6,566 nt of DNA, taken from the NCBI GenBank assembly GCA_026224995.1, contig JAMFRX010000381.1, positions 1-6,566 of the forward strand, read 5' to 3'. The notes beneath the pieces were generated by a model. That model saw only the letters and a list, made by a program, of their open reading frames with translations. It was not told where the DNA came from and made no database searches. Positions within the stretch are counted from its first letter, which is position 1. Each line of letters opens with the position of its first letter. This DNA is from Puia dinghuensis. Its GTDB lineage: Bacteria; Bacteroidota; Bacteroidia; Chitinophagales; Chitinophagaceae. Below, one piece after another: positions 1 through 4,940 of the stretch. A program made the translations under genes and the position numbers.

Positions 1-586
1 AGAGAGCAAGAAATCCTCCCTCACCTCCTCCTCCGCCAACTTCAGCTCGGTCCCCACCCTGGGGCAGAAAAAACTATTCAAGAATGTGGACGTGACCATT
101 CAGCCCCTGCTGACCCCCGACCCCGGCAAGAACACCTCCATGTACGTCGACAACGTCCTGAGCCTGATCCAGAGCGCGAAGAAGACCGTCTACATGCAGA
201 CGCAATACGTTCATCCTTCCGACAAGCCGGCGGACAAGGACTTCATGCTGCTGGTGAAAGCCCTCAGCGACGCCCACAAAAAAGGCTTGGACGTCCGGCT
301 GATCACCAGCGAATTCGAGAACACCTCGCAGTGGGTAGAGAAGCTTAAGGAATTCGGTCTCGACCAGGTGCTGCGGATCCAGCGCGGGGTGCATAACAAG
401 GGTATCGTCGTGGACACGAAGACCGTGATGGTGAGCAGTCAGAACTGGTCGGCGGATGGGACGCTTCGCAACAGGGATGCGGGATTGATCATCGGGCAGC
501 CCGACATTGCGGCTTATTTTGAGAAGATCTTTTTAGACGACTGGGTGAATCGGGCTAAGGTGAAGGTCAAGGATGGGGCGAGCTAG
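1..586 (+). CDS. Phospholipase D-like domain protein, C-terminal part (5' truncated)
   Basis: The reading frame is open from base 2 to the TAG at 584-586, so the gene begins outside the window. The visible 194 codons contain one HKD (PLD) motif: H-N-K-G-I-V-V-D, with His at 392-394, Lys at 398-400 and Asp at 413-415, followed by S-S-Q-N-W-S at 434-451, which matches the usual G-S-x-N end of the motif. Upstream are a Ser-rich linker (bases 14-49) and an alpha/beta segment (helix near VDNVLSLIQSAKK, strand TVYMQTQYV), typical of the start of a PLD domain. PLD enzymes normally pair two HKD motifs to cleave or transfer phosphodiester bonds through a phospho-His intermediate, so a first HKD probably lies upstream. 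The family covers phospholipases, cardiolipin synthases and nucleases. The substrate cannot be told from this fragment. The GTG at 86 is not a likely true start because the frame continues upstream with domain-like sequence. Confidence 0.88.
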   Translation, partial: ESKKSSLTSSSANFSSVPTLGQKKLFKNVDVTIQPLLTPDPGKNTSMYVDNVLSLIQSAKKTVYMQTQYVHPSDKPADKDFMLLVKALSDAHKKGLDVRLITSEFENTSQWVEKLKEFGLDQVLRIQRGVHNKGIVVDTKTVMVSSQNWSADGTLRNRDAGLIIGQPDIAAYFEKIFLDDWVNRAKVKVKDGAS

Positions 587-621
587 ATATATCCTATCTT
601 AGCCCGCAAAATCCCGCCACC

Positions 622-921
622 ATGCCCGCTTATGTCATAGTAGAAGTCTCCATCCAGGATCGCAACAAGATGCTGGAATATCAGCAATTGTCCCCCGCCA
701 CTATCGCCGCCTTCGATGGCCGGTTCATCGTCCGGGGCGGCCAGACAACGCTCCTGGAAGGGGACTGGCAGCCGGAAAGGATCGTCATCATAGAATTCCC
801 GACGGCTGAAAAAGCCAATGCCTGGTGGCATTCGGAGCTCTATGCACAGCCCAAGCAGCTGCGGCAGGCGGCCGGGTCCACGAAGATGATCCTGGTGGAA
901 GGTGTAAAACCAGTATTATAG
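622..921 (+). CDS. DUF1330 family protein
   Basis: This 99-residue protein has the full length and hallmarks of DUF1330, a ferredoxin-like alpha/beta dimeric-barrel fold. The N-terminal strand is AYVIVEVSIQD, the helix segment ends in SPATIAAFDGRFIVRGG (residues 24-40), the central part reads LLEGDWQPERIVIIEFP (44-60), then ANAWWHSELYA, and the end is a LVEG strand (91-94). The strongly conserved FIVRGG and LEGDW-x-P-x-R-x-V-x-I-E-F-P pattern makes the assignment secure. The biochemical role of the family is not established; its fold resembles small monooxygenase or stress-response barrels. The ATG at 622 fits the family start exactly, and no Shine-Dalgarno is visible, as is usual in Bacteroidota. 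It starts 35 bp after the PLD gene stop in the same direction with no terminator between, so read-through from that gene is possible. Confidence 0.93.
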   Translation: MPAYVIVEVSIQDRNKMLEYQQLSPATIAAFDGRFIVRGGQTTLLEGDWQPERIVIIEFPTAEKANAWWHSELYAQPKQLRQAAGSTKMILVEGVKPVL

Positions 922-956
922 TCATATGAAGTTTGAGCACTTGATATAAAAAGTAA

Positions 957-976
957 ACCCCTGTAGAAACAGGGGT
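957..976. terminator. Hairpin after DUF1330 gene (weak terminator or leader hairpin)
   Basis: An 8-bp perfect stem (ACCCCTGT at 957-964 paired with ACAGGGGT at 969-976) closes a four-base AGAA loop, 35 bp after the DUF1330 stop. In the + direction it is followed by CGTAACC, with no T tract, so it is a poor intrinsic terminator for that gene. In the - direction a run of five T (complement of 948-952) follows four bases later. It could act as an mRNA 3'-end structure or as part of the leader of a lost gene. Confidence 0.45.
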
Positions 977-1502
977 CGTAACCAAAACTAACTGCTTATG
1001 AGAAAATTGACTGCTTGAGAGAGTTTAATAACTTATGTTGATTCGTTATTTTCTACTTCAAAGGTACGTCGGCTTTTTATTCAATGCTGTTTTTATAGTG
1101 TTAAAATGACAATAAGGAAACGTTAACATTGAATTTAGCCTTTATCTCCTTCATTCACTAGTATATACGTATAAAATGCCGTGCCAGGATCTCGGTACGG
1201 GCTACCGTTAGTGTTTAGACAGAAACTGGGTGAACTTTTCCCGACCACTGAGGCGAGGGCGGCAGTATGTGCCCAGGTTGGGTCATTTGGTTATCGCATC
1301 AGGCTCGGCCCGCGCGCATCTTCCAACGATCTGTTAAAGCTCTTCATTTTAACGTTTTCCGGGGGGTGCCGTTCGCCAATTAACCGATCTTGGCTCTAAA
1401 TACTCCTGATTGCCTATGACCCCACTACTACACCAAACTGCTACCGCCAGCAGAACACAAAAGATCGCCAACCGCCTTCGGCGATTGTTTAAAACACTTC
1501 CT
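977..1502. other. Long intergenic stretch, no confident gene
   Basis: About 525 bp with no recognisable protein or RNA. The first part (977-1175) is AT-rich. It contains the abortive start ATGAGAAAATTGACTGCTTGA at 998-1018 in two pieces (ATG at 998, TGA at 1016-1018), encoding only MRKLTA, and a 10-bp palindrome TATACGTATA at 1164-1173. The part from about 1181 to 1399 is richer in G+C and has an open frame of 72 codons beginning with GTG. Its translation shows no motif, has no compelling start and matches nothing I recognise; it may be a gene relic. A hairpin with arms ATCGCC (1464-1469) and GGCGAT (1480-1485) sits 17 bp before the GNAT start. No tRNA, transposase or attachment site was seen. 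Confidence 0.5.
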
Positions 1503-1937
1503 ATGGAGCTTAGAGTAGCCGTAACAGCAGACATTCCCGAGCTGGTTCGGCTCCGGATAGAATTCCTTAAAGTAGATCGTTCCGAAGTAAACGCCCTGAA
1601 AGAGGGGCTGCTGGCCCTTGCCCTGGGGAACTACTTTATGCGCCATCTGGGAACCGGCAACCTGATATGCTGGGTTGCCATAGACGAGGGCAGGATCGTC
1701 AGCGGCGGCGGCATCTGCTTTAATCACTATCCGCCTGGGTTCGAAGGGATGGAAGAGGAGATGGCGCAGCTGGTCAACTTCTATGCGTTGCCGGGGTACC
1801 GGAATGAAGACCTGGAGCAGCAGCTTTTTGCAAAGCTGTTGGAGGAGGCGGAGAAGCGGAATGTCAGTTTGATCACGGTGCAGGATGGGGAGATGGGGAA
1901 GGGAGGGAATAAGAATTTTGTGTTGTATAGGAAATAA
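1503..1937 (+). CDS. GNAT-like N-acetyltransferase, divergent acetyl-CoA motif
   Basis: This 144-residue protein has the layout of a GNAT acetyltransferase. The N-terminal strand-helix is MELRVAVTADIPELVRLRIEFL (the usual R-x-A-x-x-x-D-I-P-x-L-x-x-L opening). Strand pairs follow at CWVAIDEGRIVSGGGICF (residues 56-73) and LVNFYALPGYR (90-100), then a long helix LEQQLFAKLLEEAEKRNV (104-121) and the strand LITVQDG. GNATs move acetyl from acetyl-CoA to an amine; the substrate is unknown. The acetyl-CoA pyrophosphate loop, normally R-x-x-G-x-G/A, reads R-N-E-D-L-E at residues 100-105, without either glycine, so cofactor binding may be weakened. The frame is open upstream to ATGs at 1410 and 1416, but 1503 is preferred because the GNAT fold begins right there and the upstream 31 residues are Arg-rich and unlike the family. 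No Shine-Dalgarno is seen. The nearest + strand terminator is at 2104-2135. Confidence 0.8.
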   Translation: MELRVAVTADIPELVRLRIEFLKVDRSEVNALKEGLLALALGNYFMRHLGTGNLICWVAIDEGRIVSGGGICFNHYPPGFEGMEEEMAQLVNFYALPGYRNEDLEQQLFAKLLEEAEKRNVSLITVQDGEMGKGGNKNFVLYRK

Positions 1938-2084
1938 ATGGCGATAAGAGATTGGTTAATAGTATGTTGCATCAAAAGAGGCCATGTGCCTAAGAAAAAA
2001 CCTACCCGGCCCTATTGGATATTCAATTTATTCGCTATTTTTATGGTCGAATTAAGCTGCATAAACTTCTTGTACAAAATATAA
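1938..2084 (+). CDS. Candidate 48-codon ORF abutting the GNAT gene
   Basis: An ATG lies directly after the GNAT stop (TAA at 1935-1937, ATG at 1938-1940), an arrangement that allows translational coupling. It opens a 48-codon frame ending with TAA at 2082-2084, only 19 bp before the strong terminator at 2104. The predicted peptide has a basic middle (KRGHVPKKKPTRP) and a hydrophobic aromatic C-terminal half (YWIFNLFAIFMVELSCINFLY) that could enter a membrane. I do not recognise it. Codon use is AT-rich and unlike the GNAT gene, and a 48-codon frame can occur by chance, so this is only a candidate. Confidence 0.2.
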   Translation: MAIRDWLIVCCIKRGHVPKKKPTRPYWIFNLFAIFMVELSCINFLYKI

Positions 2085-2103
2085 CGCCGTTCCACCAACT
2101 CGT

Positions 2104-2135
2104 AAACGGGCCCATGAGGGTCCGTTTCTTTTTTT
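2104..2135 (+). terminator. Strong intrinsic terminator downstream of GNAT gene
   Basis: A 10-bp stem (AAACGGGCCC at 2104-2113 with GGGTCCGTTT at 2118-2127; one G-U pair) closes an ATGA loop and is followed by C and seven T (2129-2135). This is a textbook Rho-independent terminator for + strand transcripts, 166 bp after the GNAT stop. Confidence 0.88.
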
Positions 2136-2205
2136 CCATCGGACCTTTGCAGCCCCCTTCCGCCGGACCGTCGCCGCCCCTTTCCGCCGGACCATTGCCG
2201 CCCCT
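2134..2205. repeat. Three tandem copies of a 24-bp GC-rich repeat
   Basis: Three head-to-tail 24-bp units occupy 2134-2157, 2158-2181 and 2182-2205. Units two and three differ at only three positions (GTC versus ATT within the unit, and no other difference besides this stretch); the first unit is more diverged. The shared core is TTCCGCCGGACC followed by GCCGCCCC. The array begins inside the T tract of the upstream terminator, so it lies in the non-coding space between two convergent genes. Confidence 0.85.
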
Positions 2206-2263
2206 CTGACTTGGGCGGCTGTCCGGCTTCCGGCCGTCCGGCTTCCGGCAATGGTCCGGCGGA
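2183..2263. repeat. 18-bp perfect inverted repeat enclosing two 15-bp direct repeats
   Basis: TCCGCCGGACCATTGCCG at 2183-2200 is perfectly complementary to CGGCAATGGTCCGGCGGA at 2246-2263. The 45-bp interval holds two tandem 15-bp copies (2221-2235 and 2236-2250, GTCCGGCTTCCGGC plus C or A; the second overlaps the right arm). A second, nested inverted repeat is GCCGCCC at 2198-2204 with GGGCGGC at 2213-2219. The block could form a large cruciform or RNA stem and resembles REP/BIME-type intergenic palindromes in general character, but I recognise no named family. Confidence 0.85.
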
Positions 2264-2275
2264 TGAAGGAGCGGC

Positions 2276-2311
2276 AAAAATAAAAAACCCGCTGTCACAT
2301 CAACAACGGGT
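2276..2311 (-). terminator. Intrinsic terminator of the HTH gene
   Basis: Read on the - strand, ACCCGTTG (2311-2304) pairs with CAGCGGGT (2294-2287) in an 8-bp stem with one G-U pair and a 9-base loop. It runs into T-rich sequence of six T, one A and five T (complement of 2287-2276). It lies 37 bp beyond the HTH gene stop and is a clear Rho-independent terminator. Confidence 0.88.
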
Positions 2312-2348
2312 CTCGAATGAAAGGCAGATAGGTAAGGCCAGTTAAGGC

Positions 2349-2579
2349 CTATTCGGACAGAAAACGAATGGTAAAGCTGCCGTCCTCCACGTAATAATAA
2401 CTCTTGCGTGATCGCGAGTAAACCACGGGCGCTCCGAACTCCTTCATTAATCGAATGTACTCATACATGCTGCGTTCCGACATTCCGATCTTTTCGGCGA
2501 GTTCGCCAGGAGTACCGGTACCTTTGATGCGGATCAAATGATCGATCCGGTTCAATCTTTGGAAGATCTCTTTTTGCAT
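2349..2579 (-). CDS. Small helix-turn-helix DNA-binding protein
   Basis: This 76-residue protein contains one winged-type helix-turn-helix. A first helix (QKEIFQRLNRIDHLIRIKG, residues 2-20) is followed by the HTH: TPGELAEKIGMSERSMYEYIRLMKEFGAPV (23-52), where GELAEKIGMS is the positioning helix and turn and ERSMYEYIRLMKE is the recognition helix. The beta wing is VVYSRSRKSYYYVEDGSFTIRF (52-73). This resembles the HTH_11/DeoR-type N-terminal domain of WYL and DeoR regulators but stands alone, with no effector domain. Stand-alone proteins of this type are common in Bacteroidota and generally uncharacterised. It is transcribed away from the LolA-like gene, so it may control that gene or itself through the shared 112-bp region; this is inference. 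It has its own downstream terminator. Confidence 0.85.
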   Translation of the reverse strand: MQKEIFQRLNRIDHLIRIKGTGTPGELAEKIGMSERSMYEYIRLMKEFGAPVVYSRSRKSYYYVEDGSFTIRFLSE

Positions 2580-2586
2580 AGCGATA

Positions 2587-2633
2587 AGGTTTTTAGGTGA
2601 GAGATTTGCTATTTATATGAAAGGTAAAAACCT
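2587..2633. promoter_or_regulatory. Inverted repeat in divergent control region, possible operator
   Basis: AGGTTTTTA at 2587-2595 and TAAAAACCT at 2625-2633 form a 9-bp perfect inverted repeat with 29 bp between. The right arm lies within its own short palindrome AGGTAAAAACCT (2622-2633). The arms sit 8 and 46 bp upstream of the HTH start codon. The position suits an autoregulatory site for the HTH protein, but no experimental or family motif supports this, and the arms are AT-rich. Confidence 0.25.
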
Positions 2634-2653
2634 CCCCGCAAATAATCGCTAAG

Positions 2654-2688
2654 TTTGTTGTGTGATAAATATTTTATATAAAAAAAAA
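2654..2688 (+). promoter_or_regulatory. Possible promoter and A-rich initiation region of LolA-like gene
   Basis: TTTG at 2654-2657 and TATATAAA at 2675-2682 are separated by 17 bp, similar in spacing to the Bacteroidota -33/-7 pair, although the second box is not the TAnnTTTG consensus. Nine consecutive A (2680-2688) lie just before the ATG at 2692; A-rich leaders are typical of starts without Shine-Dalgarno in this phylum. Confidence 0.3.
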
Positions 2689-2691
2689 TAC

Positions 2692-3405
2692 ATGGAAACA
2701 CTGAGAAAACGCTCGTTAATCGCACTAGTTGCCCTCGTTGCCACCACTACCTGCTTCGCTCAAACGGCGGACGACATCATCGCAAAGAACATTGAGGCGA
2801 TCGGCGGAAAGGATGTGATCAATAGTGTCAAATCCCTGGTGATAGAACAGAGCATCGAAGTAGCAGGGAACGAAGCGCCGAGCACGACCTATATCCTTAC
2901 AGGCAAGGGGTTCAAGAATCAAACGGATTTCAATGGCGTACAGATCATCACCTGCTTTACGGACAAGGGCGGCTGGACCGTAAACCCTATGGTAGGCCAG
3001 GCTACTGCTACCGCGATGCCGGCCGATGCCGTCAAGGCTTCGCAGGGACAGATGAACCCCGCTGGAGCGCTGTTCAATTACGCGGCTACAGGCGGGAAGG
3101 TAGAGCTCGTCGGAAAGGATACCGCAGACTATAAGATCAAGCTGACCAATACCGGCGGACTGAATGCTATCTATTATATCAACATGAAGACGTACTATAT
3201 CGATAGGGTAGAGACAACGCTCACGATGGCCGGACAGTCTGTAGACCTCAAGATCCGGTTCTCCGATTATCGCAAGACGGTTGTGGGGTTCTTCCTGCCG
3301 TATACGATGCAGCGGGAACTGCCGCAGTATACCCTCAATATCACCAACAAGAAAGTAGATATCAACACGACGATCGACCCGACCATCTTCGACATGCCGA
3401 AATAA
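2692..3405 (+). CDS. Secreted LolA-like / outer-membrane lipoprotein-sorting-like protein
   Basis: The 237-residue product starts with a Sec signal peptide: basic METLRKR, hydrophobic SLIALVALVATTT, and a signal peptidase I site after CFA (residue 23). Cys21 is not in a lipobox, so it should be a soluble periplasmic protein. The mature part begins TADDIIAKNIEAIGGKDVINSVKSLVIEQSIEV, a typical opening of Bacteroidota proteins with a LolA/LolB-like half-barrel. It continues as alternating strands such as YYINMKTYYIDRVETTLTMAGQSVDLKIRFSDYRKTVVGFFLPYTMQREL (162-210), the pattern seen in lipoprotein-sorting-like proteins where a fitted slope line describes the substrate. Such folds bind lipids or acyl chains; the actual ligand is unknown. 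ATG 2692 is preferred over the in-frame ATG at 2662 because it gives a normal signal peptide. A terminator follows 25 bp after the stop. Confidence 0.8.
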   Translation: METLRKRSLIALVALVATTTCFAQTADDIIAKNIEAIGGKDVINSVKSLVIEQSIEVAGNEAPSTTYILTGKGFKNQTDFNGVQIITCFTDKGGWTVNPMVGQATATAMPADAVKASQGQMNPAGALFNYAATGGKVELVGKDTADYKIKLTNTGGLNAIYYINMKTYYIDRVETTLTMAGQSVDLKIRFSDYRKTVVGFFLPYTMQRELPQYTLNITNKKVDINTTIDPTIFDMPK

Positions 3406-3422
3406 AGCGGGGAGCTTAAAAT

Positions 3423-3457
3423 AAAAAAAAGGGCCGTTCAGCTGAACGGCCCTTTTT
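3423..3457. terminator. Bidirectional terminator, perfectly symmetric
   Basis: Positions 3431-3452 are a perfect 22-bp palindrome (half-site GGGCCGTTCAG), flanked by eight A (3423-3430) and five T (3453-3457). Both strands therefore show a GC-rich stem followed by a T run. It serves the LolA-like gene on + and the convergent glycosyltransferase, whose stop codon is only 5 bp away, on -. Confidence 0.93.
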
Positions 3458-3462
3458 GGCTT

Positions 3463-4407
3463 TTATCTGGAAACCAGTCGATAATTCTTGAAGGACATGA
3501 TCTGCCTCCCCCCGAGGAAGGTTTGTTCTATAAAGGTGAGGATCCTGTACTTCAGCCTTTCGTGCTTATGCCGGACGGGGACCTTGTGACGCCGCCGTTC
3601 CAGTTGGTCGGCCCAGTTGAACTGCCGGATACGTTCCTGCATCACGTTGGGATGTGCGTCCTGGTAGACCGAGAGCTGGCTCAGGTTGCCGAAGTCGAAC
3701 TCTTCCTGCTCCTTGCGGAAGAACTCCTCGGCCCTGGTCCTGCCGGAATGGATGGTCTCGAACGCCTTTCTCTTCTTCTGCATATAGGCCGGGGGGCGTA
3801 CCCACCCATAGTGATAGATGTATGCATCTACCCGCGCGACCTTCAGCTTGAAGGTCCCCTTCTTCTGGCGGTAATGGATACCGTCGAAGTCGGGAATGCG
3901 CCGGAATGACTGCGCCGACTCCCAGGAGTGAATGTCCTTGTCGTTGCGGACGATGCGGATCTCATTGGCATACCAGGCGTGGCTGGTGATATAATGATCG
4001 TAGTCGCCCCAGAAATGCCGGTACTTAAAGAGGATGCCGTCTACTGTCTTGTCGTGCAGGAGCTCCTCGCACCGCATGCGGATCGTGGGGAGGTCGTCTT
4101 CATGAACCACTTCGTCACTCTGGACGTAGAAGAGCCAGTCACCGGTACAGGCGGCCTTGGCGATGTCGGTTTGATGCGCGTGCTCCATGCCGCGGGGATA
4201 CTTGTCCAGGTCCCATTCCGTCCGGATGATCCGGATCTTGTCCGACCCGATGCTCCTGATCTCGTCCAGCGTACGATCGTCCGCATCACAGTCACCAAGC
4301 GCGACTACGAACTCGTCACAGATCGGCAGGATCGAGGCAATGGCCTGTTTTATTGGGTAATACAATTTGGTGGCATTGCGCACCATCGTGAATCCGCTAA
4401 TTCTCAT
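3463..4407 (-). CDS. Glycosyltransferase, GT2-like (GT-A fold)
   Basis: The 314-residue protein begins MRISGFTMVRNATKLYYPIKQAIASILPICDEFVVALGDCDADDRT, the nucleotide-sugar binding part of a family 2-type glycosyltransferase (residues 1-46). The metal-binding DXD equivalent is Q-S-D-E at residues 96-99 in DWLFYVQSDEVVHEDD. Later conserved-looking parts are FKYRHFWGDYDHY (127-139), WYANEIRIVRN (145-155) and IYHYGWVRPP (197-206). The C-terminal third is basic and helical. No membrane segment is seen, so it is probably cytoplasmic, transferring a sugar to a cell-envelope glycan or lipid; donor and acceptor are unknown. The frame is open upstream to a TTG at 4494, but ATG 4407 is chosen because the GT fold starts there and the extension is unlike the family. 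The gene stands alone, so there is no glycan cluster to help interpret it. It ends in the shared bidirectional terminator. Confidence 0.88.
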   Translation of the reverse strand: MRISGFTMVRNATKLYYPIKQAIASILPICDEFVVALGDCDADDRTLDEIRSIGSDKIRIIRTEWDLDKYPRGMEHAHQTDIAKAACTGDWLFYVQSDEVVHEDDLPTIRMRCEELLHDKTVDGILFKYRHFWGDYDHYITSHAWYANEIRIVRNDKDIHSWESAQSFRRIPDFDGIHYRQKKGTFKLKVARVDAYIYHYGWVRPPAYMQKKRKAFETIHSGRTRAEEFFRKEQEEFDFGNLSQLSVYQDAHPNVMQERIRQFNWADQLERRRHKVPVRHKHERLKYRILTFIEQTFLGGRQIMSFKNYRLVSR

Positions 4408-4809
4408 GGTCAAGTCTTTAGTTAGTCCTACGTTAGGAGATAAAACAATTTCATAACCTCCTAGACGAACAATTTCCGTGCTTGGTTGGACCAACGAGAT
4501 TAAGAGAGGATTAAACGCTGATAAACGGGGATTTATGTGCGGGCTAGCGGCTTAACAATAGGATAACCGGTAATTAACAGGGGATGTGCGGAAAATCACC
4601 GGTGAGACTGCATTAAAAAGGCATTAAAAATCGGTAAATGACTGAAATGCGGGTCCTTTGCATTCTGGTTGCCGAATTTACGGTTGAATTTACAGGGGTT
4701 AGTGGGTAGAAATCCTATGTGGATAAGAATGGTTTGGTACAGTTTTGGCCTTTTATGGGGAAGATGATACCCAGCCGTTAAACCTTGTTCATACGCTAAA
4801 TCCGTTCTT
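4408..4809. other. Intergenic stretch between glycosyltransferase and small ORF
   Basis: About 400 bp with no credible gene. It should hold the glycosyltransferase promoter, but no clear TTTG/TAnnTTTG pair was found. Features visible: a 9-bp direct repeat AACAATTTC at 4444-4452 and 4468-4476 (24-bp period), a palindrome GTTGGACCAAC at 4485-4495, two ACCGGT sites at 4566-4571 and 4598-4603 (32 bp apart), and tandem GCATTAAAAA at 4610-4619 and 4621-4630. The individual repeats are short and may be chance. Confidence 0.45.
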
Positions 4810-4902
4810 ATGAGAAAAACGATCGTAATCAACACCCTGCTTATTCTTGGTTACTACCTGGTCTTGCAAATGTTGATCTGGATCTCTATGATCCTACGTT
4901 AG
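4810..4902 (+). CDS. Candidate 30-residue membrane mini-protein
   Basis: An ATG at 4810 opens a 30-codon frame ending with TAG at 4900-4902. The peptide is a basic start (MRKT) followed by one continuous hydrophobic stretch (IVINTLLILGYYLVLQMLIWISMIL) and a terminal Arg. It reads as a single transmembrane helix with charged ends and no internal charge. The stop codon falls inside the left arm of the hairpin at 4896-4936, which ends in CTTTT, as expected for a small gene with its own terminator. No Shine-Dalgarno is present. I recognise no family; it could be a regulatory membrane peptide or a toxin-like peptide, but no antitoxin or antisense RNA is evident. Its composition differs from random sequence, which makes it more believable than other short frames here. 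Confidence 0.4.
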   Translation: MRKTIVINTLLILGYYLVLQMLIWISMILR

Positions 4903-4940
4903 ACCTTTCCTGCGAAGCAGACTCGGCGTCTAACGTCTTT
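4896..4940 (+). terminator. Hairpin between small ORF and trmD, probable terminator
   Basis: ACGTTAGAC (4896-4904) is perfectly complementary to GTCTAACGT (4928-4936), a 9-bp stem. Inside it is a smaller CTGC-GAA-GCAG hairpin (4910-4920). CTTT follows on the + strand and runs into the trmD stop. It probably ends + transcripts from the 30-codon ORF. On the - strand there is no T tract, so it is a poor terminator for trmD, though it could protect its 3' end. Confidence 0.5.

Noticed and set aside
1410..1502. Longer GNAT start at ATG 1410 or 1416
   Set aside because: The added residues are Arg-rich and not family-like, and they contain a hairpin-forming segment; 1503 begins exactly at the first strand of the fold.
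2012..2298. Two long - strand frames through the repeat block with periodic peptides such as PEAGRPEAG and GGNGPAER
   Set aside because: The periodicity follows from repeat lengths divisible by three, and the frames run across two intrinsic terminators, so they are unlikely to be genes.
4408..4494. N-terminal extension of the glycosyltransferase frame up to TTG at 4494
   Set aside because: The extension starts with a rare codon and does not resemble the family; the GT fold begins at the ATG at 4407.
4561..4630. Two ACCGGT sites 32 bp apart and a tandem GCATTAAAAA, considered as operators
   Set aside because: Too short and not placed next to a recognisable promoter; no regulator is linked to them.
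4596..4835. 79-codon - strand frame in the gap before trmD
   Set aside because: Low-complexity composition without motif, overlapping the more convincing + strand small ORF; likely chance.
4426..4902. The 11-mer TCCTACGTTAG occurs at 4426-4436 and 4892-4902
   Set aside because: A few shared 11-mers are expected by chance in 6.5 kb; there is no target-site or element structure around them.
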